Source of the DNA: Oopsacas minuta
Taxonomy: Eukaryota > Porifera > Hexactinellida > Lyssacinosida > Leucopsacidae
Direction: 5' to 3'
Length of the DNA: 64,000 nt
Assembly: GCA_024704765.1 (NCBI GenBank)
Contig: JAKMXF010000034.1
Span: 1-64,000, forward strand
Numbering within the stretch: position 1 is the first letter of the stretch; each line of letters opens with the position of its first letter. The position numbers and the translations under genes are program-made. This document shows positions 31,372 to 42,940 of this stretch, in pieces. A model generated the notes under the pieces. The model worked only from the letters and a program-made list of their open reading frames with translations. It had not been told where the DNA came from and ran no database searches.

Positions 31372-33389
31372 AGATAGGAAAAAGGTTAGTCAAATGTTGG
31401 AATCGAAAAACGTAAAATAGAAACTCGAAGCAGAGACTGTAATGCAACAATAGAGTTATATATGGTTTTATTAGAATTGCTATAATAGCCTATCTCCATA
31501 GAAGCTGTATATGCAGCTTTTTGAAATCTTCTGTGGTTTGTACTGAAAGAACCAATTCATAATTTTTGCAGAGCTTTATTCTGATTTGTAACAAAATTAG
31601 TTCATTGATACTTATCTTATCTAAAAGGAAGTATATATACGTAATATTATTTTCATTACGTCATATTTCTTTACAAATATCTGGTAATATAATAAGTAAT
31701 ATAATTCGAGGGAGAGATTTGAGTACAAGGTCTAAATATTGCTTCAGTCTAGCTATTTGTTTCGACATATTTGTAATGGACTAAAGTTATTCTCCTGATT
31801 ACTGAGTGTTGTCTCAGGGTATCTCAATGCGTTTATTCATGTATCTGTCTATTTGCTTATATTGTTTGTGTGTCCGTGTTTACAATTCGTCGCAAAAGTT
31901 TGCAAAAAAGGCATTTAGTTATGCTTTCTCAATTTCTTGATTACTATAGCACTTATTTGCGTTTTAACTTTTCTATACATGTATGACATTGTACAAGCTG
32001 TTTATACTCACATGTATTGAGATTGGATCTTCCCCCAATAACATAAGACATAGGATTATCCTATAACTGACTACCTCAATACGTTTTCATATAACACAGA
32101 AATCTTAATTTCGCATGTACGAACTTGCCCCAGCCAAGTATAAAGCTCTTCAGTTTCAACTCAATTAGTGGATACACTGCAATTAAACTCATAACTATTG
32201 TCCAATATTGATATATTTATTGTATTTTGGCAGAACTTTTGTCTGTTGTCTTTAAATTAAGGAACCTAACCCCCACTATTCTTATTAAACTATAGTCTTT
32301 CCGTTCGCGTTCGACAATCCTTCATTCAGAATTTTTAGGAACGTAACCCCGCGAACGCTTGTATCTGATTATTTACTCAGTATTTATTGTATTGTTATAT
32401 TTAGCTCACATTCTTGAAGGAAAACAAGAAAAAGTGGAATTGTAATACAATAATAATTATTTATGTACAATGTCATTGACAAATTCTATTTATAGTATTC
32501 ATTTCTCAGTTTTATACTATTCTGTTAGTGTTTATTATTAATTATCATACATTTTGAGTTATATTTTTGTACATTAAAATGCATTATAGTAGATGGGTAA
32601 TTTACAGTCAGCACTTGAATTCATCATGTTGCACTATACTGAATATGATGAAAAGTTGCCAGGTGTGGACAATATTAGTTGAATCAGGTCCGGGTTTTCG
32701 GGTCGGGTTCTGTTAAGTGAACTCTACTCCAAATCTGTGGACAATTGACAATATATTCTTTCTATTTTCTGCCAGAATTCTGAATTATACATTCATTGAA
32801 CTACCCAGGCTTGCACTGGTTTAGTTATTTCAATTTTGACAACTGATTTATACTAATTTCGGGGTGCCGATGGCGATTTTGAAGTCCAAAATTGGAAATA
32901 TTGAATTCAGTATACGTGTGTGATCATTAATATATTGGGTGGATTTTTGAACTATAATGTTATGGGTCTCAATAAAAAGCGAAATGAGCTCTGTGTAAGA
33001 AAAACTGACCATTTTATCATGGAAATAGGACATAACAACAACAACAAAACAATCTCAAAAAATATTATTTATGGCGTGCAAAATGAATAATTTTACGAAT
33101 ACAGAGCCGATTCTGTTTCTAATTAACCACAAATGCTTTGTAGTTATAAATACATTAAAATTGTTGTCATACTTTAGAAGTAGTTTTCAAAATTGGAAAT
33201 TTTACAATTTTGTAATTAGAAAAACATAGAATTGTGAGGTGATGGCGGAAAATAGACTTCAAATTCGGAATCAGCAGGTCTGAAAGCCTATAAAATGTTT
33301 GATATAATACAAACAACAACGAAAAGTTAAAAATTGTAGATTCTTCTATTCACACTATCAATCATTTATATACATGAATAGCGTTAATA
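31372..33389. other. 2-kb intergenic region, no gene recognised
   Basis: AT-rich DNA between the divergent SNIP1 and NHL genes; it should contain both promoters. Short ORFs are hydrophobic low-complexity noise. No tRNA, hairpin of note or conserved motif is seen. Confidence 0.5.
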
Positions 33390-34214
33390 ATGACATCATT
33401 TGATACAGATAGAGGATGTGAGCTGTTAGTAGATTATACAGAGAGAATAAGACCTGTTATGAACATACAAGGGTCGTACACTAAGAACCAATCCAGTATA
33501 GCAGTAGACAATACAACTGATAATATCTATATTGCAGATATATATGTCTACCAAGTGAGAGTATTCGATAAAGATGGCGAATTTCTATTTAAGTTTAGCG
33601 ATAGAAACGGATTATATAAGATGAATTATCCCAATCGAATAGCAATTTCTAAAGAGTTTGTATTAGTAAATCAATATACTAGTAGATATGAGTGGATTCT
33701 AGCTTTTGATTTAAATGGGAATTTTATTACAAGAATTGGAAAACCAAAAGAAGACGCAAGGACATACGGTATTGCTATCAATGATATTTATGGAGATATC
33801 TATGTATGTGATCTTTTTAACGATAGAGTACAGATATATTTAGATGAATATCCTTTTTTATCTGAGATTAAAATTTCAAACCCATACGGGATATTATGCG
33901 ACAAGGATAATATATTCATAACGTCTACTCAAAAACCTTCTCTTCATGTTTTTAAGTACGACTTGACTCCGGTCCAGGACGATTACTACGATTTATTCAG
34001 CGAGCTATTCATAAAACTTAATGATTTTGTGATAGATAGAGCTGGTAATATTATTGCCACTAATCTTGAATCCAACTGTATTTCCATACTTAATAGAAGA
34101 GGTCATATCATTCACAAGATAACGGAGGATATATCTATCCCAATTGCATTAGCATTAGATTCAAAAGGAAGGATTATTGTTGTTGATTTTCGAAAACATA
34201 TTTTGATATTCTGA
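33390..34214 (+). CDS. NHL-repeat beta-propeller protein
   Basis: A 274-aa intronless ORF with about six NHL-type blades: IAVDNTTDNIYIADIYVYQVRVFDKDG is the clearest, then YGIAINDIYGDIYVCDLFNDRVQIY and ALALDSKGRIIVVD at the end. No RING, B-box or coiled-coil is encoded in frame upstream. It is closest in the window to the C-terminal part of the TRIM-like NHL protein at 39438-40666 (for example GDIYVCD..N.R.QI), so it may be a propeller-only paralogue. The function is unknown; NHL domains bind RNA or protein. Confidence 0.78.
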   Translation: MTSFDTDRGCELLVDYTERIRPVMNIQGSYTKNQSSIAVDNTTDNIYIADIYVYQVRVFDKDGEFLFKFSDRNGLYKMNYPNRIAISKEFVLVNQYTSRYEWILAFDLNGNFITRIGKPKEDARTYGIAINDIYGDIYVCDLFNDRVQIYLDEYPFLSEIKISNPYGILCDKDNIFITSTQKPSLHVFKYDLTPVQDDYYDLFSELFIKLNDFVIDRAGNIIATNLESNCISILNRRGHIIHKITEDISIPIALALDSKGRIIVVDFRKHILIF

Positions 34215-35631
34215 TTTCATTAAATTGCTATTTATATATTTATTTGTATTTATTTGTATTTATAAATTGCTTATTTATGGGAGTTTGAAACCGCACAGAC
34301 TAAATACCAACATTCATGAATTTCCTTAGCGAATCCTCATACGAATACTGATATATTCGGTATTGATTAGACGAATACTGAATATTGATCAGTTGTAACC
34401 TTGAATATTTATATGAAATTATTTGAAACTTTTGAGTTTTCAATTTAATATTCTGACAGTATTCCCTACATTAACTTATTTCAGATCCTCAAGATGAATA
34501 TTTATTTTCTTTCAATAGTACAGATGAGATTGTCATTCAGCATTTAGTCGCATTAATTAACACACAGATATTCAAATTACGTAGAAATACATCTGTCGGT
34601 TGCAGTGTGCTTGGATGAAAGCTAATATGAACGATTACAGCTGTGAAGAGGTATTATTTTCTACGATTCAACGAAACTACAATACCTTATTTTCTTGTCC
34701 ATCGATTACAAATATTCAATTATACGAATTTATGCCAATTGTAGAACATACAATGAATAACTTTTTCACAATTACTGCTACATTTCCAATAATTACCTCT
34801 TATGATATTCTCGTTATTTCCTAACCAATAGGCATGTTTACTTATTTACATAAGTTTAGGATGTCCAATAAATAATGATAATTGTGTGTAACAGTTGGTG
34901 AATCTTAAGAACAGCTGATATTTGGTTTGTAAACAATATTATATAATAGAATTTGTTAGTACGTATTTTAATTTGTGGACTAAAACATAATTAGCTTGAA
35001 TATTACAAAGCAGATAGAAATTACCAAGTTTGTAATTTATCAAATAGAATATTTCTATAAATACTTGATGTTTAACTTTTTTGACATTTCAATCTCTTAA
35101 CATTAATTAAACCATAGAAGACTCGACACGCGCACGATTTCCCTAAAGGTCATTCAGATTCAAGTTTGGATTTGTATACGGTATGCAATAAATTAGTAAT
35201 GATGATTTACCTGAGGCATGTTGGGTAAATGTAGATGTCCTAGTCTCCTTGCTACTGGTCTCCTGGTGGACTTTCACTGTGCTCATGACACTCTAATTTA
35301 TCCATTTTCCTTAGCAAAATTGTGCGGTTAGAGTTTTTGGAACTATATCCACACCAGAGGTACGTAGCGTACAATATCCATGGATATCACCAAGACGTCG
35401 ATATTTTGGAGTAGAACATAGAGATAAATGAGCTGGTTATATTCTGTGCGGCTATAAAATGAATATTTTGTGCCTTGTTGTTATAGCTATGCAGAAATGT
35501 TATGGAGGTAGTCGAATGGAGACGAATTAAGTTTTCAAACTCCAGTGACCTGATATGTAAATAATACTTATCACAATATACATCTATAACTATTGATTAA
35601 TTTCACTGTTAGCCAACTTTCTAATTGATAA
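34215..35631. other. Intergenic region, no certain gene
   Basis: A weak coding-like patch lies at 34487-34824, in two frames, with splice-like AG at 34486 and 34605. It has no recognised domain and I do not call it a gene. The rest is AT-rich non-coding DNA leading to the FERM-PTP gene. Confidence 0.4.
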
Positions 35632-38502
35632 ATGCCCTCAATGTTCCACAGAGGTACAAAACAGACAAAAGGGGGTGCATACCAAGTAAGGATTACACAT
35701 CTGGATAATACATTTCTCGATTACAGATTCGACAAATCTACAACTGGAAGCGAATGCTTACTATATGCAGCTTCCACATTCAAAATAAGTCAACATCATT
35801 ATTTCTCATTAAAATTCAAATCACTTCGAGGGAGAAGAAGATGGTTGTACATGAATAAAGCTATCAAGAAACAATTGGAAAAATACTCACTTGATGGTAT
35901 GACTGATTGGTCCCTCACACTCGAAATTAAATTCTTCCCAATCTCTGTGCATCTAATTGAAGACGAAGTTACACGGTATCTTTTCTATTTACAGCTCAAG
36001 ATGGATATTCTGGACGGATGTTTACCTTGTACTGCAGATGAGGCGATTAAACTGGCCGCGTATTCAGTGCAAGCTGAGTGTGGAGATTATGATGAGAATA
36101 AACACTCTTTGACACAGCTACGAGAGCTAAATTTGTTACCAGAGAGACACTGTAATATTGGAGAGCTGAATAATTTACTGACTGAGATATCAAACAATCA
36201 CAAGTTACATCAAGGATTAGGACCTAGCCTAGCTGAACAGAGTTATCTTAAGATTACACAGAGTCTTAGCGAATATGGACAGGAAGGATTTGAAGTTGTA
36301 GACGATGCGGGTGATAAGTTGAGTATCGGAGCCTGTGCTGCTGGAATTTTCGTGAAGAATTTCATTGGAAAACCTCCTCTCTACATGAAATGGGAAGAGT
36401 TGAGACGAGTCACATGTAAAGATAAATATTTCGGGGTTGAATCACGGAAAGATAAAGAAACTATCCTCTTCAACACAACTGATGTAGATATTGCCAAATA
36501 CATAATGTGGTGTATAAGTGAGCAGAACCAGTTCTTTCTTAAACAGTCACAAGAAGTGGTTAGTATGCGTGAAACACCTCCTCCAACTTCTAGACGAATG
36601 TACTCATCGGCATCTGAGGAATTTCTAAACATGGATAGAGTCAGGACATGTGACGTGTCTCCAGCTTCTTCCCCCCTACAACACGCTTCTTCTACTTTGA
36701 GCTTTCCTACTAACTACGCTAATACAGTTCTATCACGATACCATAGCGATCACAATATGAACTTTCCTGGTAGAGACACCAGTCCAAAGAAACAATCACA
36801 ATTAGATATATTCGCTTCCAAGCAAACTCATCATGACTATAGTCCTATCAGAAGGGCTGATGTCTCTATTAACTCTACCTACCAGAAGCGTCCTCCTAGG
36901 ATGGAGAAACGATACCCAGGAAGTTCTGGGAAGAATTCAGCTGATGACCAACCTCATACTCCAATCAAACAATCTACCCGTATACCAATCGTAAGCATGT
37001 CTTCCCCAGTCCCAGTTCTACTCGGTTTCCGTAGACTCTCATGTGAAGAGCTCCCACAAACCTCTAATGATTCTCAATACAGTCTCCCGAGTAGTCAACG
37101 GAGCTCTGGGAGTTTCAACCACATCTCATTCACCTCCAGTCCCGTACAAGATACCTCACCATCTGATAACGGTATGTCACGTCCTCTACCCTCTCCCTGT
37201 AACGTTATCTATGAACGTGATGAATTCTCAACTCGTAATACACATCCACTTAGTAAAAGAAATTCAAAAACTAATAATCCTATTAATAATTCAAATCACA
37301 CACAAGTATCAAAATCTACTTCAGTGCCTTTTATTGATATAATTAATTCTTCTCCAGTAAAAACTAACAAGGATTCTAGCGGAACAACAAATATTCCCTC
37401 CAGGAGACATTCTCAACAAGATGGAGAACTGGGAAAGACAAGTGATACAGAAATTACCAAAAATTATTCAAATACTTTGCCTAGTCAAAAACGAACTCAG
37501 ACTAACATATTAAACGATATACATCCAGCTGATAATTACAAGCCTCCAGATACGAAGCTGTCCCTCCCTAGAAGGACATCTTCCTTAGCTCAGAGATCTA
37601 TACCAGATGATCCTGTGAAATATTACAAGTTCCTTGCTTCTCTATTCAAACGCAAGCATGAGAGCTGGTGTACTGACGAGTTTTCTCATATTAAAGTTGA
37701 GAAACAATCTACTTCACATGCGAAAAAACCTGACAATATCAATAAAAATCGCAACAGATCAATCCTGCCTTACAATTCAACCAGAGTTAAACTTAATGTT
37801 ATGAATAACGTCGAAGCTTCTGACTACATAAATGCTAGCCATGTGGTTTATATCATAAAATCTCAGAATTACCATTTTATAGCAGCTCAAAGCCCAATGG
37901 CGCATACCTGTACTAATTTCTGGCAGATGATATGGGAAGAAGATGTTAGAGTAATCACAATGCTGAATGAGGGGAACAAAGACGATGTACATCCTTCACA
38001 TATATATTTCCCATCTTCTTCTACTCCTACGATAGATGACTACTTACAATTTGATCAATACAAAATATCTTTAAGATCCTATCAAGATAAAGGCTCATTT
38101 ATATTCAGACAATTCTCTCTCAAACATATTCCTAGTGGAAAGAGTAAGGAAATTTGTCATCTCCAATTCTTAGAATGGATTGATGAAGATTCCCCTAAAA
38201 GTTATGACGGATTTCAATCATATTTGGATTATATTAAAGGTATAATTACTCAACATAAAAGTCCACTCTTAGTGCATTGTAACTTGGGTATTGGTCCATC
38301 TGGTGTATTTATGCTCGTATATTTGCTACAAGAACATATTAAACTACAGGAAATTCTCCATGTACAGAATGTACTTGGTATTCTGTGTAGTCAGCGTATG
38401 GATATAATTGCTACTCAGGGTCAGTTTAAATTCGTATACTTTGCAATGTATAAATACACACAATATCTGCTAACAATGGAGGAGAGACATACACTGATTT
38501 GA
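35632..38502 (+). CDS. FERM-domain protein tyrosine phosphatase, PTPN14/21-like, probable pseudophosphatase
   Basis: A 956-aa single-exon protein. The FERM domain spans about residues 17-305 (ubiquitin-like F1, helical F2 with ECGDYDENKH, PH-like F3 with YMKWEELRRVTCKDKYFGV). A long Ser/Pro-rich linker with no PPxY motif follows. The PTP domain is at about 665-950, with KNRNRSILPYNSTRVKL, DYINASHVV and FIAAQSPMAHTCTNFWQMIW. The order FERM-linker-PTP matches PTPN14/PTPN21. The active-site signature HCxxGxxRxG is HCNLGIGPSG (882-891): Cys883 is kept but the phosphate-binding Arg is Pro889, and WPD is WID (849-851). Loss of that Arg predicts little or no catalysis, so a membrane-associated scaffold or phosphotyrosine-trapping role is inferred. 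Confidence 0.88.
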   Translation: MPSMFHRGTKQTKGGAYQVRITHLDNTFLDYRFDKSTTGSECLLYAASTFKISQHHYFSLKFKSLRGRRRWLYMNKAIKKQLEKYSLDGMTDWSLTLEIKFFPISVHLIEDEVTRYLFYLQLKMDILDGCLPCTADEAIKLAAYSVQAECGDYDENKHSLTQLRELNLLPERHCNIGELNNLLTEISNNHKLHQGLGPSLAEQSYLKITQSLSEYGQEGFEVVDDAGDKLSIGACAAGIFVKNFIGKPPLYMKWEELRRVTCKDKYFGVESRKDKETILFNTTDVDIAKYIMWCISEQNQFFLKQSQEVVSMRETPPPTSRRMYSSASEEFLNMDRVRTCDVSPASSPLQHASSTLSFPTNYANTVLSRYHSDHNMNFPGRDTSPKKQSQLDIFASKQTHHDYSPIRRADVSINSTYQKRPPRMEKRYPGSSGKNSADDQPHTPIKQSTRIPIVSMSSPVPVLLGFRRLSCEELPQTSNDSQYSLPSSQRSSGSFNHISFTSSPVQDTSPSDNGMSRPLPSPCNVIYERDEFSTRNTHPLSKRNSKTNNPINNSNHTQVSKSTSVPFIDIINSSPVKTNKDSSGTTNIPSRRHSQQDGELGKTSDTEITKNYSNTLPSQKRTQTNILNDIHPADNYKPPDTKLSLPRRTSSLAQRSIPDDPVKYYKFLASLFKRKHESWCTDEFSHIKVEKQSTSHAKKPDNINKNRNRSILPYNSTRVKLNVMNNVEASDYINASHVVYIIKSQNYHFIAAQSPMAHTCTNFWQMIWEEDVRVITMLNEGNKDDVHPSHIYFPSSSTPTIDDYLQFDQYKISLRSYQDKGSFIFRQFSLKHIPSGKSKEICHLQFLEWIDEDSPKSYDGFQSYLDYIKGIITQHKSPLLVHCNLGIGPSGVFMLVYLLQEHIKLQEILHVQNVLGILCSQRMDIIATQGQFKFVYFAMYKYTQYLLTMEERHTLI

Positions 38503-39437
38503 ATGAAGATAATTTCTTTTGTATATACTAACTGGATAACTTAATGTGTGTGTATTGCTATCTACATACATGATGTGTGTTATATTTTATTTAAATTCCT
38601 TTTGTGACTTTAACTTTCTATTTTTGTGATATTTAATTATTGACTTTTTCATAAGTGAGTGATGATAGTATTAGATTCTACTTTAATCCTGATACTTAAT
38701 ACAATAGCTAGTATATACAGTCAAACCTGCTTAACGGCCACCTCTGTTCAACTGTCACTTGCATATTGTTGCCACCTTAAACAGTTCCTCCGATTTTCTA
38801 TAATCTTACCTCTGATAGCGGGCGCCTGCTCAACGCGGCCAGCAACCACTATTTTGGTCTCTTCCTGATGCTAAACATGTCTATAACGGTCATTTTCTTT
38901 CGCTAATGGCCATTTTATATAGCAACCACCTTCCATAAAGTATCCTATATTCGTATTAACCGTGTTCGTATTAACGAGATGTATCCTGCTTGTATTGAAT
39001 ATCCAAATAGAAAACAATTACTAATAATTTTGGTTACTATATATATTCTCCCGAACTACCAATATATTTAATCCGCTGTTATTAATGAATCAGTCCGGAC
39101 TGGACCGATCTTTTTACATTTTGAATGCACCGATACAACTGTAGTAACCATCATTAACTACTTTCACTGAAACACCTTAAATATCAGTCACTTGTTTTCA
39201 TGGCCAATCTTTATAAGGATTTCAAGATAATACTAAATTTGTGTAGAACTGCCAACCTCCATATAGCCGACACCTATACATAACGGACAGTCTTGCAACC
39301 TCTGGCGAGTGCCTTCTATAACCGTTATAAACAACTTCGACTGTATTACATTTCGAAAGGTTATCCAATATATATTTGAAATCTCAATTTTCTTATTCTG
39401 TATTTAGGAATATTTTTGACGATAGCAATTTCTACTA
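38503..39437. other. Gap between FERM-PTP and TRIM-like genes, mostly a MITE
   Basis: After about 200 bp of 3' flank the interval is occupied by the inverted-repeat element at 38716-39345, leaving about 90 bp before the TRIM-like NHL start. Confidence 0.6.
38716..39345. mobile_element. Pogo-type non-autonomous element, ~630 bp
   Basis: Begins TACAGTCAAACCTGCTTAAC and ends with GTTATAAACAACTTCGACTGTA, whose reverse complement begins TACAGTCGAAGTTG. TA lies at both ends, the target expected for pogo/mariner elements. Internal GTTCAACTG, AACGGCCACC and ATAACGGACAG motifs recur. There is no transposase ORF. Confidence 0.65.
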
Positions 39438-40666
39438 ATGGCGAAAGTTAACATTCCTTCTGATGAATTGAATTTTAAAAATCAGCTGGCTAAGGTTAAA
39501 ATGGAAATTGGAACTCGTTTTAGAGAATTATTTGAAATTTTGAAAGAAAGAGAAAAAGAACTCTTAAGGAAGTTAGAAGAGATAGAAACTAATCACAAGT
39601 TTGAGACAGACAAGCAGAAACAAATTCTTTCAGAATTAAATTTATCTATAAAGGAAATGCAAAAGAGGTTTACCAATGAATTTCTAAAAGATATTCAGAG
39701 TGAAATTATTAAACAGATAAACGATAAACAAAAAGAGATAGAATCTGAGTTGAAATCCCAACTTATTTCATTTGGATTTAATAATACACTATTCGATAGA
39801 ATTAGTGGATTTGGTAAGATTAGTGTTGTTAATTCAAGTTATTCATGTCTACCAGTTATAGATTATAAAGGTAAAGTGAAACCAGTAGTGAGTGTAGGTA
39901 CTAGAGGTAGTGGTGAAGGACAATTCAGGAATCCATACGGTATAGCAGTCGATTACAGAGCAGATAACATCTAGTAGCAGATCAGTGGAACAACAGAGTA
40001 CAGGTATTCAGTAAAGATGGTAAATTCTTGTTTCTATTTGGTGCTGATAAGATGAAGTATCCTCTCTGTATTACTATTGATAAAGAGAGAGTATTTGTGA
40101 GTCAGAATGAAGCAGGTTGTTTGTTGATATTTGATTTGAAAGGAAATTTTATCAAACAAATAGGTACTCGAGGTAGTGGAAAAGGACAATTCAATAGTCC
40201 TTATGGTATTGCTATCAGTATAGATAATGGAGATATTTATGTATGTGATCACTCTAACAACAGAATACAAATATTCTCACAAGATTATTCTTACAAATCT
40301 CAGTTTGGAATTGGTATAGTCGAATCTCCAGTAGACATACAACTGACCAAAGATACTATATTTGTATTGTCTAATTATAAACCCTTTCTCTACTCTTTCA
40401 ACTATAATCTTAATCAAGTACAGAATACTGTATGTGATTCTATTAACAAACATTTGAATCGTCCGCATTCATTCAAGATTGATGGAGCTGGTAATTTCAT
40501 TATTTCGGATAATAGCAGTGATAATGTTATTATATTTGATAATACAGGGCAATTACTTCATAAACTTACTGACTCACTATCAGGACCCATTGGAGTTGAT
40601 CTGAACTCAAATGGAGGAATTATTGTTGTCAATCGTGGCAAACATTGTCTTCTGATGTTTAATTGA
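39438..40666 (+). CDS. TRIM-like coiled-coil/NHL protein with one-base frame break
   Basis: Two frames make one protein of about 409 aa. Residues 1-115 form a Lys/Glu-rich coiled coil (KEREKELLRKLEEIE) like the helical region of TRIM proteins. Next comes GTRGSGEGQFRNPYGIAVD, the first NHL blade, which breaks at TAG (39972-39974). Adding one missing base restores YVADQWNNRVQVFSKDGKFL and leads into the second frame with about five more blades (GTRGSGKGQFNSPYGIAI, GDIYVCDHSNNRIQIF). RING and B-box domains are absent upstream, so it is a TRIM relative without ubiquitin-ligase parts. The break may be a sequencing deletion or a real inactivating mutation. Confidence 0.8.
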
Positions 40667-41682
40667 TTTGTTGTACCAGTTTACTATTTTAACTTCTAAG
40701 TATTATTCCTGCTTCTTGTTAGCTAGTTACATTCTTCTAGTTTCTTACCGTTACAAATATTGTGTATTTATATAATCAAAGTCTTTCTTAACCGAATACG
40801 GTCTAGAAGATCTAAAATTTTTGACGTCAAAAAGGTGTTACAATCTCGTTTTTTGTACGGGAATTGGTTAAAACGAATTGTTAGTTTGTGGTTGACTAAG
40901 TGAGAGATTACTATAATGATAATATTCAAGATTTGTATAAAGACTATATTAAAGCCATAACACTACATTTTGATAAGATATTCTCATTAACAATTCTCAT
41001 TCACGATCACAGCCAACTTAATAGAATCAATATTCTGGTAATCCCAATGCTCCAATTATATATAATACCTGAGCTAGGATATGTTTATAAGTTGTTACTG
41101 CCAGACTCGTACCCGCCACTTGTTAGATAACTTGTGTTATTATATTTTTCTGAGTGAGCGAGCGAACAACAATTATTTCATTGACGTATGAAGCTTGTAG
41201 AACTTTGTGCCTCTGAGCAGCAAATAGCCAAATGAAATTGTTTCTGTAAAATTGGTGCTGCCAAGCGCTAGGTAGGAATATAGTCCTAGAAAACCAGTGG
41301 GGTGATGTTCACTAGGTAATATCCATGGTTCAGAAGAACTAGGTAGGAAACTCTGAATATTTCTTATTTTTCCAATACATTTGTCTAACAATAATTATTG
41401 GGGGATGGTGTCCTTGGTATCCCCCTCCACTATGCCCCTGCTTCCAGGCAAAGACCACCCCAGCAGACTAGGGTTAACCGACCAGTTTAGTGGAAAGTGG
41501 GGGTATCACACCCATCCCCGCCAGCAAGTCACGCACCTGTATACAGCTATTAGTATATCTATACATTAGAGTAGGCATAGTACCGGATTTAGGAGTGTTC
41601 GGAGTGTGCGGCCGAACAGGGCCCCACAACTCAACGTCATTAATTTTATACACACTGTAATTCTACTTTAATCACTAGAAAT

Positions 41683-42060
41683 CTCCTACATACTGATTAG
41701 GTACTAGTCATGGGGGTTTAAAGGTTAATACACAAATATGTCTTTCCTCCACAGTTGAAATTACTTGATATCCTAGTGATCTTATATTGAATTACACGTT
41801 AAGTTTAGGCAAAATCAAATAATAGCAAGCCATAAATAGACGGCTTCGTTAATAACATATCGTTAATTCAACGTTATTCCTCTTGCAAAAACACACAGGA
41901 AATTCTGAGAAAAATCGATTTTTTGGTGAGTTTACAGTTTACACCATAAATTCTATAATATTCATTATAGATAATTATTTGATAGATATTGATAAATAAG
42001 AAACATCATTTTAGGGTGAACCCAGTTTCTTTTTGGTGATTTTAATGATATATAATGTAC
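41683..42060. repeat. 5' arm of the inverted receptor duplication (left copy)
   Basis: Reverse complement of 63364-63738 at high identity by eye (only scattered substitutions and small indels). Blocks such as AAATAGACGGCTTCGTTAATA and GTGAGTTTACAGTTTACACC are shared. It lies 880 bp before the left receptor start and, in mirror image, beyond the N that truncates the right receptor. A dispersed repeat family is the alternative. Confidence 0.75.
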
Positions 42061-42633
42061 TTGTACGTATAAGGATATTAGATTATTTAAAAAATAGCAA
42101 GTGACACAATAGCACGTGTTGAATAGCGACGCCAGTGCTAAGTAGTCCGAAATAACTGCTCATATTTCCAACCAGTATGAAGAGAAAACCGGGAGGGAAT
42201 GCATTATATTAACGCGACATAGCATATTAACATTACGTAGTTTGTCTACTCAAAAGCGTGACAATTCAACTATTTAGCACGATTTAGCGGGACAAAACCC
42301 TAAGGCATGGCCCAGAATTAGGACGTCCCGCCATAGGAGGGACAGTTGGTAATTAGACCACGTTTTTAAATTTGAAAGATGGTTAAATAGTCTCAAGGGT
42401 GTGCAGAATTTCACCCAACAATCCTTTCTATATTTGTTACCTAGACATCCTAAATCAACAAAAAACTGTCAGCATATCGCAGTATTTCAAATTTTGTCGT
42501 GCTAGTTAGTATGATTGAAAGTTAACATCTCGTGAGATGTTGGGTACAAAAAGATGGTGTGAAGTTTAGTTATTATCTAATGGAATGACAGCATATTTGT
42601 CTGTATAAATTTTGAATTTTTCAGGCTCCGTAC

Positions 42634-42842
42634 TTTTCCATGGGAAAATATTCGATCCCTGAATTTCCACTATGTACCAGAGATACACGTTATTTTAACA
42701 TGCATCACTAAAATCAGCCAAACTTTCATATTTGCACATTTTAGGCATATTTCAAGACTATTCTAGTGATGGATGTTAAGGTCCAGTTTATTCGCTGGTA
42801 AATGGTGGAATTTTAAGGAATCGAATATCTTCCCGTGGAAAA
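42634..42842. mobile_element. Small foldback element upstream of the Ig receptor
   Basis: The 37-bp sequence starting TTTTCCATGGGAAAATATTC at 42634 recurs in inverse orientation at 42805-42842 with a few mismatches. About 210 bp long, without coding potential. It lies within the presumptive promoter or 5' UTR of the receptor gene. Confidence 0.55.
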
Positions 42843-42940
42843 TTATGTAGCTTTAAATAAAAACTACTTTCACAATATTGCGCATTTAGGTAAAGCAAAA
42901 GAAAAGAAAAAAAGAGGCTCATAGCTATTACAGAAATGAA

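Larger units (their letters stand above)
40667..42940. other. Upstream region of the giant Ig receptor; contains 5' inverted-arm sequence and a MITE
   Basis: 41683-42060 is repeated in inverse orientation at 63364-63738. A GC-richer patch at about 41380-41550 has no recognised identity. Inverted repeats at 42634-42670 and 42805-42842 mark a small foldback 100 bp before the start codon. ORFs here are not convincing. Confidence 0.5.

Noticed and set aside
34487-34824. Exon-like patch in two frames with AG acceptor-like sites, in a phase that could in principle follow LOXL exon 8
   Set aside because: No recognisable LOX C-terminal sequence or other domain, it would need a frame change near 34600, and LOXL already ends in a plausible stop at 30026.
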